64,000 nt of DNA from Ostrinia nubilalis (lineage: Eukaryota; Arthropoda; Insecta; Lepidoptera; Crambidae), in NCBI RefSeq assembly GCF_963855985.1, contig NC_087099.1, positions 13,670,001-13,734,000 of the forward strand. The letters run 5' to 3'. The position numbers were made by a program, and so were the translations under genes. This document shows, in pieces, positions 33,048 to 43,990 of this stretch. Each line of letters begins with the position of its first letter. Position 1 is the stretch's first letter. The notes under the pieces are model-generated. The model worked only from the letters and a program-made list of their open reading frames with translations. It had not been told where the DNA came from and did no database searches.

Positions 33048-34324
33048 TTAATCAATGAAATCTTCATGAACTGTGACCTCTTCTATAGATTCCGGAAACG
33101 GTTCGTCTGTAAGCTTTGATAGAGCAAATGCCAGTGGATTCACAGCTGTCCTGTTCAATGGACAGATACCCGTTTTTTCGAACCCAGCTCGTATGTTTGA
33201 TGGGGTGAAGCTTTTTTCAAACGCAAGAGTAAAAAATTTATGAAAATCATAGCGGGTTGGGGTGTCGCATGGATTTTTCATTTTGTAAGCTTCGATTGTC
33301 GTCCTCCAGGCTACTTTCAATGGTTGATGAACACCGACATCTAGTGGTTGGAGAATTGCGCTGGTGTGCGAAGGTATTGTAAATAATATTATATTTTGTG
33401 ATCGAGCGTACTCCAGTACAGGTGGCAAAACGTGACTGGCGTTCGAGTCCATTATCAATAGAACAGGTCTTGCTGGAGGGATACACCGAACAAATAATGT
33501 TAACCAATCTAGGAATAGTTCACCCGTAATCCACCCTTTTGGAGAAAATCGTACTTGGGTGTTTGGCATAAATCCTTCTGTCAGTCGAGGCATGACTCTT
33601 TCACCTTCAAATATAATAAATGGAGGAACATAACATCCTGTCGCATTTATGCATGCCAATAATGCTGTTGTCGTACCTTTTTCTGCGTTTGTTCTGTTAT
33701 AAACATATTTTTTCCCAACACTTGTCACAATTTTGTTGGGTTTGTTGACAAACATGAGACCAGTTTCATCGCAGTTCCATATTCGTTCAGGTGGAATGTC
33801 ATGTTCGATTAATTGTTCTTCTAATTTTTGGTAAAAATCTTCCAAAACAACCGGGTTTGAGCAAATCGTACCTTCTGAAAGTTTTTCCGATGTTTGCATA
33901 GACAACCCGTATCGTTCTTTAAACTTCGCCCACCATTTCCGACCTGCAGAACCCTTTTTGTCATTGAATGTGCAACTAATATTCGCAGCTTTTGCTAAAG
34001 ACAACGCAATTTCCTTTACTTTGGTTACTGAAAGATCAAAACCAAGTTCTTGCATCTCATTAATGTAGGCCAGTAACTTCTGTTCTATTTCAATAGGTAA
34101 CGCAAACGGCCTTCCCATCTTGGGGATTACGATCTGTACATCTGGATTGCTCTCTCGTAGAGTTTTGTACTTCGTGACATGGTCTTTCAACGTCGACCAT
34201 GGAATCTTATACAACTTAGAAGCTCTGTAGACTGTCATTGTTGAATTCAAAACATTTTCAACGGCAGTTTTGAGAACGAACTCAGAGTACTTTCTGTTCT
34301 TCCTGTTGGATTCATCCATGACAT
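33048..34324 (-). CDS. Pogo-type transposase ORF with in-phase acceptor (candidate captured exon)
   Basis: From Met at 34319: 423 residues. HTH_psq about 10-50 (AVENVL...ASKLYKIPWSTLKDHV), CENP-B-type HTH about 68-140, DDE domain with D184 (WNCDETG), D291 (LIMDSNASH) and D327 (LQPLDVG), so the triad is intact. Immediately upstream is GCTTTCAG, then AT-GTC-ATG: two split-codon bases and one codon before the Met, exactly the phase of the array exons. No inverted ends or TA duplication were found. Inferred: an isoform could carry this whole protein as its C-terminus. Alternative: a young transposon whose acceptor is accidental. Confidence 0.85.
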
Positions 34325-34640
34325 CTGAAAGCAAACATACATTACATTTGAACATGCCTACCTGCTTATATTTTCACTGCTTAAATTCGCAGCTTTTATT
34401 AATTTACTGTGGATTGTCTTCGTATTTCTGTGGATTTTGCTTCAATCTTTCTCTGTATCTTCTCATGCGTTGTGCTGACATTTTGCGGGAATATTTTAAA
34501 TACTTTTTTAGTATTTTAATTAGACTTAAGATTATTTTATCAATTGTTTTAAAACATATATTTTTAATAAAAATCAACTTTACTTCGTAAATTTTTATTA
34601 TACAGAATTTTTCAAATTTCTAGGTATCTAGTTACAAGGA

Positions 34641-34867
34641 TTAATCATCTTCAAACTTCAAATAATTTTGTCTTTTGTATGACAAATAAAAAGCTTTAGG
34701 CGAAATCCTGAATTGTACCTCCTTAGCGAGTGTGTAGAAGACCGGATGAGTGGATTTGACCTCACCATCTAGATATTCTGAGTATTTTTCAAATAATTTT
34801 CTCTGTGTTTTGAAATCTACGACTGGTTTAGATCGTTTTCCTTTTTTCGGGTAGCTCAATTTTAATA
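34641..34867 (-). CDS. Second-family terminal exon, 74 aa
   Basis: Acceptor ATTTTTAG precedes 34867. The frame gives LKLSYPKKGKRSKP, TQRKLFEKYSEYLD, a two-residue-shorter loop (GEVKS), HPVFYTLAKEV and RISPKAFYLSYKRQ, ending YLKFEDD. It is the most upstream member and lies just before the pogo ORF in transcription order. Confidence 0.82.
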
Positions 34868-34913
34868 CTAAAAATATATGAACAGATTAGCAATTAGTAA
34901 TAGTCGTTACTAG

Positions 34914-35006
34914 AGATGGGCCGACTAGTCACCGACTAGTCGGGAAAGCCGACTATTCGGCATCATTTCTAGTCGGTTACTAGTCGGCGACTAGTACCCG
35001 ACTAGA
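34914..35006. repeat. Cluster of ACTAGTCGG repeats
   Basis: ACTAGTCGG or its complement occurs at least six times in under 100 bases in both orientations. Known from many insect genomes as a simple dispersed motif, possibly linked to transposon ends. Confidence 0.6.
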
Positions 35007-35762
35007 AAATATCAGGTTAATAATTAATAGTAGCCATTAGCAGTAGATATACTGATAGATGCGAGAATAATAATATAACAATGGTTGTTGAAATATTTCA
35101 AAAACTGCTAGAGGTTGCAATAGTAATCATTTATTTCAAAGATCAAAAATTCTAAATATTATTCCATCATTTCAATGAAAATAAAATTTCGCTGTATAAT
35201 TGATTTCGCATTTACAATATTTTCTAGTAGATTTAAGGCCAGTTTTGATCCGTATATAACACAATTAATAACTAATAGTTATATTTTAACAAACTATGAA
35301 CTTACTAGCTTTTGCCCGCGAAATTCAGTTTGTCACAGATCGATTATAGCATTTAAGTTATTTTGTTTAATAAACAACAATACTGTAAAGTTTCACAAAA
35401 TCCATTCCGTAGCTTTTACGTTAAAATTAACAAACATACATACATCTCCACAAACTGTTGCATTAATGTTACAGGATACTATTTATGAATTTAACTAAAA
35501 ATCTGTTTTAAACAAGCTAACAGCTTTGTTTAAAATATATAATATAAATATATGATATTTAACCTTAACGATTCATGAAAATCTAACAGATAAATTATTA
35601 TTGACGGGACTGCTACCATGTACCTTAATTTCGAGTCTGTTTCGGCACTGTTACAAGCGCCATGATCACGGAGTAACTGAGGAACTAGCGGGTGAGATGT
35701 CATGGGCAGACATACCAGACATATCGGTCTACCCTCTATCTCGTCAATAATAATTATTCAAC
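35007..35762. other. Non-coding spacer
   Basis: A weak Helitron-end-like segment (CTAGCTTTTGCCCGCG) lies near 35304. 35604-35710 is an inverted relative of 56140-56255. No exon. Confidence 0.45.
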
Positions 35763-36001
35763 TTAAATCCTAAAGTAAGTGCCCGACGCGTTCCTAGCGT
35801 ACGCCGTCGGAGGATGGGTGTGCACTTCGTTCCTTTTGACCACGACACCGTTGAGATCCACTATGAGGTACGCGTGACACCGCCTGCTGACACTCATGCA
35901 GCACTGCAGCCGCTCGCCAGACTTCAGAGAGCAGTGTCGCCGATAAGTATAGTTGTTCAACATGACCAAAGGCTTCCCACACCTGGACGTTATGAACTGC
36001 A
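35763..36001 (-). CDS. mod(mdg4): FLYWCH terminal exon, Trp replaced, 78 aa
   Basis: Acceptor GTATTTCAG precedes 36001. It encodes QFITSRCGKPLVMLN, YTYRRH, RLQCC, RCHAYLIVD and HTHPP, ending SGTYFRI. Leu stands where nearly all other exons have the signature Trp before the first Cys. Zinc ligands are retained. It is transcriptionally upstream of the first zinc-finger-free exon block. Confidence 0.85.
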
Positions 36002-36694
36002 CTGAAATACAGGATTATAACAACTATTTATATAGGATAATAATAGTTTGTGAAGAACAGTAAATTAATAAATACGGCAAAATTAAGTACATCGCACAAA
36101 ATGCATTTATTTAAGAACTAGGCATTATGTCAAACATAAAAATAAACTCTGTATTAAATAAACATTGCATACTACAAATGCTATTATAAATAAAAACATG
36201 TATCTGTAATTAAACTTTGAAATTATATCAAATATTATATTTATTTATTACCTTTTTAAACTTGCCTAAAACAACTAAGGAAAATTTCCGTGCACCCGGA
36301 CAATCACAGCAAGTATAAATTATAAATGTCCATCATACTAGAGTACTAGAGACTACTAGTCCGAGCATACTAGAACATAATCAGAAAATACAATTTTGTT
36401 GCAAAATAGCACCTGTTACAATATTGACATTAGATGTCACAGTGATTACCTTGATGTGCCAGCGTTTGTTCTACTTTATCATTTATTTTCACGTGTTGAT
36501 CTTCAAAATCACCACATGTTGATAGTTTCTGATAGTTTTATGTCTTGAATTACAATTTCAGATTTCGATTCAATTTCGATGTATAATCGAGCACATAAAG
36601 TCGACGGTATCCATCGATTAGACAGCGTAATAATTACATCATAACTACAGAAACTTTATCTATCGGATAAACTGTCCAAATTCAATTTTCAGAA

Positions 36695-36825
36695 TCCCCG
36701 CAGACTACAGAAATTTATTCGGTCAATAGTTTGGTCTGCTCTCTCATATTTAAATTGATGTAATTGCGAATGTACTTATATCCATACCATGTTCATACTG
36801 CCGACCAAACTATCGGCCGATGAAA
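36695..36825. repeat. Diverged copy of the 6955 MITE
   Basis: TCGGTCAATAGTTTGGTC and GACCAAACTATCGGCCGA form the inverted ends. The core is AT-rich and shorter than in the 6955 copy. Confidence 0.5.
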
Positions 36826-36904
36826 AGTATTTTGTCCACAGGATGTCTCAAATCACCGAACTTATAACCAAATAAGGCTATTTCTAATTTCTCTTACCCA
36901 AGAT

Positions 36905-37146
36905 TCAACCAATCTTAATGTACAACCCTTGACTGTTGCGGTGGTACTGGGTTGGTTCGTGGTTGTGCTGCCCATTTAGCGTCATGCCCGAATTGACCAG
37001 GTCCAACATGACGTAAGCCTGGCATTCCTTGGACTTCCTTTTGGTGCACTGCCACTTCTCTCGGGTCTTCGACGTGTGCTTTCGGCAGTACGAGTAGTTA
37101 TTCACCATGAGCAGCTTCGAGCCGACGTGCGTTTGAATATACTGAA
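36905..37146 (-). CDS. mod(mdg4): FLYWCH terminal exon, 79 aa
   Basis: Acceptor CATTGCAG precedes 37146. The frame gives QYIQTHVGSKLLMVN, YSYCRK, KWQC, ECQAYVMLD and HNHEP, ending QGLYIKIG. The opening is very like the right copy of the distal duplicate at 700-939 (YIKTHRGSKLL), a link between the two ends of the array. Confidence 0.87.
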
Positions 37147-37454
37147 CTGCAATGTGAGGTTACATTTCAAAAATTTCATTCAGTAAAAGAATTCGTAAAA
37201 GAATGTCCATCTCATCATCATCATGAAGATGAAAACTGATCGGGGATGATTAATATGTTGCATATTCTTGTGTAAGTGTGTATCAATGAAATTGTTAATC
37301 TATCTATCTAACCATTAAAAGTTGCAATTTTTCATATTATCTGAAGAATAAATAAGTTGAGTTTCATCAAATAGAAATATATTAAATTTTTGGTTGAACT
37401 GTACATTGTGTTTCTAGATTTAAAACTAATTAAATATTTTATTTAGATTTCTCT

Positions 37455-38629
37455 TCAATTACATAAGTCGCTGATTCCATTTGCATCGAACGGGTAAAGT
37501 CCGCAATTTCTAAAACCATTGCAGATTTCATCTCTTGTGATGTCCCTGAATCTGTCCTCCAAAAGGGACGCAAATAAAGCTCTGGTGACACTTATATACC
37601 CAGTCTTTAATTTCCAATCTTTAACAATATTTATCCAAGAATCTTTTAACGGCCGAAATATAGACACATCAACTGGCTGAATGATATGGGCTGCATTTGG
37701 ATAAAAGGAATACAATATAATGCTATTATCAATGCATAGCTGAGAGATTTCTTTAGTTATGTGTAATTTATAGCCATTTATCAGCAATAATACGGGAAAC
37801 TTAACATGTTTACCTTTCAGTTTTGGAACAAGGGTATCTGCTATGTAATCAAAGACACATTTTGATGTCAGATTTCCTTTATCGGACTGACGGACGCACC
37901 ACTCTCCATTGACTAGTCTAAAGACCTGAGGTGGTAGTCTTGATGGATATACAATTAAAGGTGGCAATATACTCCCAGATGCTGCAATAGTTCCAACAAC
38001 AGTTAGGGATTCTTTATCTTTGTTGCTTGTCTCATCATAGTTTAACCCTTGAGGACCGTGCACTAAGCCAGTAGAGCCTGTTTGAAATGAGCATTCATCT
38101 GCACCAAAGATTCTTTCCGGATCTTCTAAAATATCGGCGACGCCTTCAGTGATTAGATAATCTTTCAAATTTTTGTACCACATTCTCAAAGCACTTACTG
38201 TTACTGGACTTTTCGAAATATTTCTATATTCCACAAGGCGTGCAAATACATCTGGGTGTCTTTTCAAAAAACTTGCAAACCATTTTTTACTAGGTACATT
38301 ATCTTTGAATGGATTTGGCAGTTTCTGTTCAATTATAATATCTTTAACAGTGTCAAGGATCATTTCTCTATTGACTGGAAACCATTTATTTGCCATCGCT
38401 ATTATCCAGGATTTAAGCGTGGATTCTTCTTGTGTGGTCAATATAGTAGGCGGTTCCATTTTTCTATCCCATGAGTACTTATGTTTCAATGTATTAATAA
38501 CTCTTGCACGGGGAATATTATACTTTCGACATGTTTCTCTCACTTTACCACCATTGCTTATTTCTTTTATAGCTTTTGTGACATCTCCCTTTTTATAGAT
38601 GAAAACCCTTCTTTTCAGCGGCATGGTGT
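37455..38629 (-). CDS. CENP-B/pogo-like transposase ORF, catalytic Asp lost, in-phase acceptor
   Basis: 389 residues from Met at 38624. HTH about 10-50 (AIKEIS...CRKYNIPRARV), second HTH about 58-130 (KKWFASFLKRHPDVF), DDE core with D176 (GADE) and D319 (QPVDVSIF). The middle acidic residue of the D-G-H motif is N283 (LLINGYKLH, codon 37776-37778), so catalysis should be dead. Upstream TTTTTACAG, then AC-ACC-ATG, again has two split-codon bases plus one codon. The frame is fully open despite the lost catalytic residue, which favours domestication. No flanking inverted repeats were found. Confidence 0.85.
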
Positions 38630-38796
38630 CTGTAAAAAGTGTAGAAAGTTAGCTTATCTTACAAGAAATTCAGTAAAAAATGCTGGGGCTGCCTTTTACT
38701 TCATAAAAAGATTATAATAAATTACAAGACAGACAATGTTTTGTACTATTATTTATATTGTTAATGATAAATTTATTAATGTGAAACGTTGAGAAA

Positions 38797-38848
38797 ATCC
38801 GGCGACTGGGACCGCGGTCCCAGTTAGTTGCGGTCCCAGTCGCCGGAA
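38797..38848. repeat. GC-rich perfect palindrome
   Basis: CCGGCGACTGGGACCGC and its exact complement GCGGTCCCAGTCGCCGG are separated by a short loop containing another GGTCCCAG. It stands out in AT-rich surroundings between the transposase ORF and the 38895 exon. A MITE remnant or a structured RNA element. Confidence 0.8.
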
Positions 38849-38894
38849 GCCTCAAATGTATACCTAGTAATCTTACCTTGAAATTACGGCTATT

Positions 38895-39133
38895 TTAATT
38901 CAATCTTATAAAAATCCCATTACGGTCGCAAGTGTATTGTGGTGGTTCATGATTATGATCTTTTTCGAAATTGACGATCATTTTATTCAAATTTAAACTC
39001 ACGTACGACTTGCACTGCTTCGAAATGCGTTTTGTGCAGTTCCACCTTTCGCCGGTCTTTGACGAACACCTCTTTGCATAGGTGTAACCGTGAAACAGCA
39101 AGAGTGTGGCGGTTGGTGTCCTGATGAATCTAG
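38895..39133 (-). CDS. mod(mdg4): FLYWCH terminal exon, 78 aa
   Basis: Acceptor CCTTTCAG precedes 39133. It encodes RFIRTPTATLLLFHG, YTYAKR, RWNC, QCKSYVSLN and HNHEP, ending NGIFIRLN. Shares HNHEPPQY with exon 36905 (HNHEPTQY). Confidence 0.87.
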
Positions 39134-39313
39134 CTGAAAGGTAAATCAATAAATAAAAAAAAATCCTTACATATTTTATTTTATTACAATTTACAGTTTC
39201 AGGAGCATACAGCTAGAAGCTTAACGTACTGATAGTACTTTTAAGTTAACTATTAAACTAAGTTCTAAATAATTAAAACTAGATAAATAATTATTTCAAT
39301 CTTATTGCAGCAG

Positions 39314-39561
39314 TCATATCTTAATATACGTGCCATCATTTAGCTGCCGGAACTGTGACGGCCCGTGGGTATGTTCTCTGAGCACTTTGACAACGCTTCT
39401 GAACTTGCTACCAGGTATTTCAGGTCCCAAGATCATACTAGCATTGCAAGCGGCGCTGAAACGTCGTGAGCACCGCCACCTTTGACCAATTTTTGTAAAG
39501 GCATCTTTGACGTAGACGTGCTGCTGATACATCATTTGTTTTCTGTTGCCACATATTACCA
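39314..39561 (-). CDS. mod(mdg4): FLYWCH terminal exon, tandem series, 81 aa
   Basis: Acceptor CTGCTTCAG precedes 39561. The frame reads VICGNRKQMMYQQHVYVKD, QRWRC, ACNASMILG and HTHGP, ending DGTYIKI. In this series an insertion of about eight residues (PEIPGSKFRS) lies before the His pair. The core aromatic is H-V-Y. CNASMILG is shared with 40435 and the split exon but not with 39872. Confidence 0.87.
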
Positions 39562-39871
39562 CTGAAGCAGAAATAAAAAAACTTCAATTTTTCCCTCTTT
39601 CACCAAACCGATTGTGATGAACTGGGGTTTTATTAATTTTTTCAAATACCGGGACTTAGAATCAAATTGTCTTTGCAAATAAATCAGCTTTATTGACATA
39701 CTATATACAGTAGCAACCTGCCGGGGGCAAAATTATGTTCAGTCCAAGTCAAAAGATAATTAAAAAAAAAGACAGTAATTTCTCAAAGAGTGCTAAGTTA
39801 GTTCTGGAAATTGTTGGTGCTTTGATGGAACTAATATTTTGTTCTGATATTTAAATAAAGCAGAACAGCAG

Positions 39872-40116
39872 TCACATCTTAACGTAAGTGCCATCTTTTA
39901 GCTGGTAATACTGTGACGGCCCGTGGGTATGTTCATAGCAAACTTTTATAACGCTTCTGAACTTGCTTCCAGGTACTTCAGGCCCTAAAACCATATATGC
40001 TTTGCAACCGTTGTAACGTCGTGAGCACCGCCACCTTTGACCAATTTTTGTAAAGGCATCTCTGACGTAGACGTGCTGCTGATACATCATTTGTTTTCTG
40101 TTGCCACATATTACCA
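39872..40116 (-). CDS. mod(mdg4): FLYWCH terminal exon, tandem series, 80 aa
   Basis: Acceptor TTCTTCAG precedes 40116. Same opening as 39314, but the Cys region is RRYNGCKAYMVLG, one residue shorter, and it carries VCYEHTHGP. It ends DGTYVKM. The GCKAYMVLG variant recurs in 41018, 46872, 47589 and 48141. Confidence 0.87.
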
Positions 40117-40434
40117 CTGAAGAAGAAATAAAAAACTTCAATTTTTCCCTCTTTCACCAAACCGATTGTGATGAACTGGGGTTTAATTTTTTCAAATACT
40201 GGGAATTAGAATCAAATTGTCTTTGCAAATAAATCAGCTTTATTGACAAACTATTTACAGTAGCAAAATTGCCGGTGGCAAAATTAAGTTCAAAGTTCAA
40301 GTACACCAAAATTCAACAGATAATTAAAAAAAAACAGTAATTTCTCAAAGAGTGTTCAGTTAGTTCTGGAAATTGTTGGTACTTTAATGGAACTAAAATT
40401 TTGTTATTATATTAATTTAATCGCATTACAGCAG

Positions 40435-40682
40435 TCAAATTTTAACGTAAGTGCCATCTTTTAGCTGGTGGAACTGTGACGGCCCGTGGTTATGTTCATG
40501 GAGCACCTTGATAACGCTTCTGAACTTGCTACCAGGTACTTCAGGTCCCAAGATCATACTAGCATTGCAACCGGCGCTGAAACGTCGTGAGCACCGCCAC
40601 CTTTGGCCAATTTTTGTAAAGACATCTTTGGCGTAGACATGCTGACAATACATCATGAGCTGTTTGCTGCCACATATTATAA
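40435..40682 (-). CDS. mod(mdg4): FLYWCH terminal exon, tandem series, 81 aa
   Basis: Acceptor TGCTTCAG precedes 40682. It reads IICGSKQLMMYCQHVYAKD, QRWRC, GCNASMILG and HNHGP, ending DGTYVKI. The SKQLMMYCQ opening defines the second sequence type of the series. Confidence 0.87.
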
Positions 40683-41017
40683 CTGAAGCAAAAAATATAA
40701 AAAAATAAATTTTTCCCCTCTTTCACCAAACCGATTTCGATGAACTGGGGGTTGATTATATATTTTTTTTCATTTAATACCGGGACTTCGAAGGAAATTC
40801 TCGTAGCAAATAAATCAACTTTATTGGCAAACACACTAGTCTCAGTAGCAACCTAGCAACTGCTGGTGGCAAAATTATGTTCAAAGCCCATGTTCACCAA
40901 AACTCGACGGATAGTAAAAAACAGTAAATTCTCAAAGAGTGCTAAGTTAGTTCTGGAAATCGTTGGTACTTTGATGGAACTAACATTTTGTTATTACATT
41001 TAATCGCATTACAGCAG

Positions 41018-41265
41018 TCACATTTTAACGTAAGTGCCATCTTTTAGCTGGTAAAACTTTGACGGCCCGTGGGTATGTTCATTGCAAACTTTTATAACGC
41101 TTCTGAACTTGCTTCCAGGTACTTCAGGCCCTAAGACCATATATGCTTTGCAACCGGCGCTGAGGCGTCGTGAGCACCGCCACTTCTGACCAATTTTTAT
41201 AAAGACATCTTTGACGTAGACGTGCTGCTGATACATCATTTGCTTTTTGTTGCCACATATTACCA
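41018..41265 (-). CDS. mod(mdg4): FLYWCH terminal exon, tandem series, 81 aa
   Basis: Acceptor TGCTTCAG precedes 41265. The first-type opening (GNKKQMMYQQ) is combined with QKWRC, GCKAYMVLG and HTHGPSKFY. The 3' half is nearly the same as exon 48141, while the 5' half matches 39314: a mosaic expected from conversion. Confidence 0.87.
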
Positions 41266-41367
41266 CTGAAGCAGAAATATAAAAACTTCAATTTTTCCCT
41301 CTTTCAACAAACCGATTGTGATGAACTGGGGTTTATTAATTTTTTGAATTAATACCGGGACTTAGAA

Positions 41368-41398
41368 TCCCAACTAATATTATAAATGCGAAAGTAAC

Positions 41399-41451
<53 letters not shown>

Positions 41452-41632
41452 TACGCTTTCCCGCTTAAACCTCGCAACCGATTTTGATGAAATTTGGCAT
41501 AGAGATAGTTTGAGTCCCGGGAAAGAACATAGGATAGTTTTTATCCCGGTTTTTGAAACAGGGACGCGCGCGATAAAGTTTTTCTGTGACAGACAAAATT
41601 CCACGCGGGCGAAGCCGCGGGCGGAAAGCTAG
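41368..41632 (+). mobile_element. Non-autonomous Helitron, copy 3
   Basis: TCCCAACTAATATT start, (GTCT)n run, GC hairpin and GGAAAGCTAG end, between A (41367) and T (41633). Same family as 23927 with a longer microsatellite. It lies between two tandem cassettes. Confidence 0.85.
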
Positions 41633-41839
41633 TTACAAATAAAACAGCTTTATTAACAAACTATTTACTGAGCAAAATTGCCGGTGGGAAAATTATGTTC
41701 AAAGTCCAAGTACACCAAAACTCAACAGATAATTAAAAAAAACAGTAATTTCTCAAAGAGTGTTCAGTTAGTTCTGGAAACTGGTACTTTAATGGAACTA
41801 AAATTTTGTTATTATATTAATTTAATCGCATTACAGCAG

Positions 41840-41946
41840 TCAAATCTTAACGTAAGTGCCATCTTTTAGCTGGTGGAACTGTGACGGCCCGTGGTTATGT
41901 TCATGGAGCACCTTGATAACGCTTCTGAACTTGCTACCAGGTACTT
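41840..41946 (-). pseudogene. mod(mdg4): 3' part of a FLYWCH exon split by a retrotransposon
   Basis: It encodes from SKFRSVIKV through the HNHGP pair and DGTYVKI to a stop at 41840-41842, then meets a poly-T run at 41947. The 5' part is at 46326-46480. GCTACCAGGTACTT is duplicated on both sides. Confidence 0.85.
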
Positions 41947-42518
41947 TTTTTTTTTTTTTTTTTTTTTTTTCTATTTACCTCTAGCATAACCAGAGCCTTT
42001 TTTATTAGTTATGTTTCAATTTGTTTCTATGGTGTTTGAGAGTTTAAGGTTAGTTGTTTGGTTGTATTTTCTATATTTGGTTTCGTTTTTATTTATTACT
42101 TTGAAAAGTTTGTCTCCATTTGCTATTTTATTATTTTACTTTTGTATTACTACGAATTTTGCTGTTGATTTTTTACCAAAGGTTTTATTTACATTTTTAA
42201 GTTTACTATTTTGCCAAAATTTTTGTGCTTTAATTTATTTGCAGGTAACATTACACTGCTAAAGTGTTTTGACCATATTATCATAATATAGTATTAACAC
42301 TTTACTATTGTGCCGTTTGCCTGAAATATCTATAAAAATTTTGTTATCAAAATTGATCAATTTGTTCATCAAATTGACTCCAATTTTTGTTATTTCAAAT
42401 TTTTGTTTTGTTTTGGATATTATTTATCTGCCGAATTTAAATATTGCGCATTTGGAGTCAGTTGAATTTAGAAGTATTTTAGGACCTAAATTTGCTACCT
42501 AACCACCTAACAATATTA

Positions 42519-43930
42519 ACCCATTAACGCCCAAATGAAAACTACGGTCAATTTCACATAGCCAATGTTTATTTTCTTTATAAAAATACTTCAGAAATAA
42601 TACTAAACGGAAAGAAAACCAAAAACAAAATCAGAAGTTAGGTTTTCAGGGGTGTACTAAGTTTAGTACAATGGGCGCTTATGAGTCATATTAAGCAAAG
42701 CCTTCTCCATCCTGGCACAGTGTTTTCAGGCACTTGTCATAAGCTGTTTTGACTCTATTGAAACACACAGTAATTTTAAGCTGTCAAATCAGCTGGTTTG
42801 CTGGTTTATTTGGATTATAACCATTATTTCATATTTCTTCTCCATCAACTAGAGCAAGACTATCTACTTTTATTTATCTTTTATAGGTCAAATATGTGCG
42901 TACTATATGATTGCGGAATGCTAGCTGATCTAAGCGACTATATGGGCTTACTATGCAGTGCAGTCTGCATGCATTTGAAATTGTCATGTCCACCACATAA
43001 GCGAACAAGACCCATCCACCGCTTTTTTTCCTTTTACCTCAATTTGGTAAAGTTCTATAGACTAGCCATCTGATCAAACCCACTGATCTTCTTATTATAC
43101 TGGAGCTGGACACCCTGTGGTGCCTAACTCTACTTTTTTTTTTATCAAGAGATCCCATATAATGACCTTTCCCAATGGTTCTAAAGCATGAAAATTTGTT
43201 CCAATAGTACCCACATTATTATCTTTCAATCAATGCTAATAAAATTATGTTTGCCTTGTCGAATCTGTCTCTAGGCTTTTATTGAAAATCTTTATAAGTA
43301 ATCAAAGGATACCGTTTGGTTCTGTTTTAACGTGTGGTTCCAAAAACTATGTAACTATGTCTCTTTAGGTCGACAAACAGGTCGTAATTGGGAAAACAAA
43401 ATGTTTCTTTTTGTTGTCTGTAACCCCATAAATAAAGAGCCATGTTATTGGAAAAAGAAAACAATGATTACATATAAAAACTATGCAGAAAAAAGTAAAA
43501 ACTCTTATAATAATGTCGTTACTGTACTACTTTACGTAACGTGTCAAGCGCCCATTGTACTAAAGTTAGTACAGCATCACTTTGGGAGTTATAGCATGAA
43601 AAACTTTCCATGAAACGAACTTTTCTATGTATTTTATATTAGGTTAAGTTGTTAGCTAATACACAAACAACTTATTTGATATTTTGTGTAACTTAAACCT
43701 TGCATAAAAAATTATCAAGTACCCACTAGAAGACACGAAAAAATCACTGAAACGAAATCGCAAAATACCCCCTTAAGATTGTATAATTATGGTCTGTTTC
43801 ATCTCAGGATATAATGCATAGACCTTTGTTTACCGATTGTAATTATTTCCAGAGTAAAAATACCCACTAAACCAGATTTATCGTAACTTAAAGTTGTGTA
43901 CAATTTATAGTACGGCGGGCGTTAATGGGT
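42519..43930. mobile_element. Nested TIR element, 1.4 kb
   Basis: ACCCATTAACGCCC (42519) and GGGCGTTAATGGGT (ending 43930) are perfect 14-base inverted ends. Inside, CTAAGTTTAGTACAATGGGC near 42657 and GCCCATTGTACTAAAGTTAG near 43551 are inverted. No transposase frame is seen. The target duplication is not clear. Confidence 0.7.
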
Positions 43931-43990
43931 ATGAAGGAAATCTTCGGTAGTGGCATGTTGTCGCGAGCTGGATGGTAATCCCCGGGAATC

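Noticed and set aside
42011..42502. Hydrophobic plus-strand frames of 64-83 residues
   Set aside because: AT-rich antisense of a retroelement 3' UTR, with no motif.
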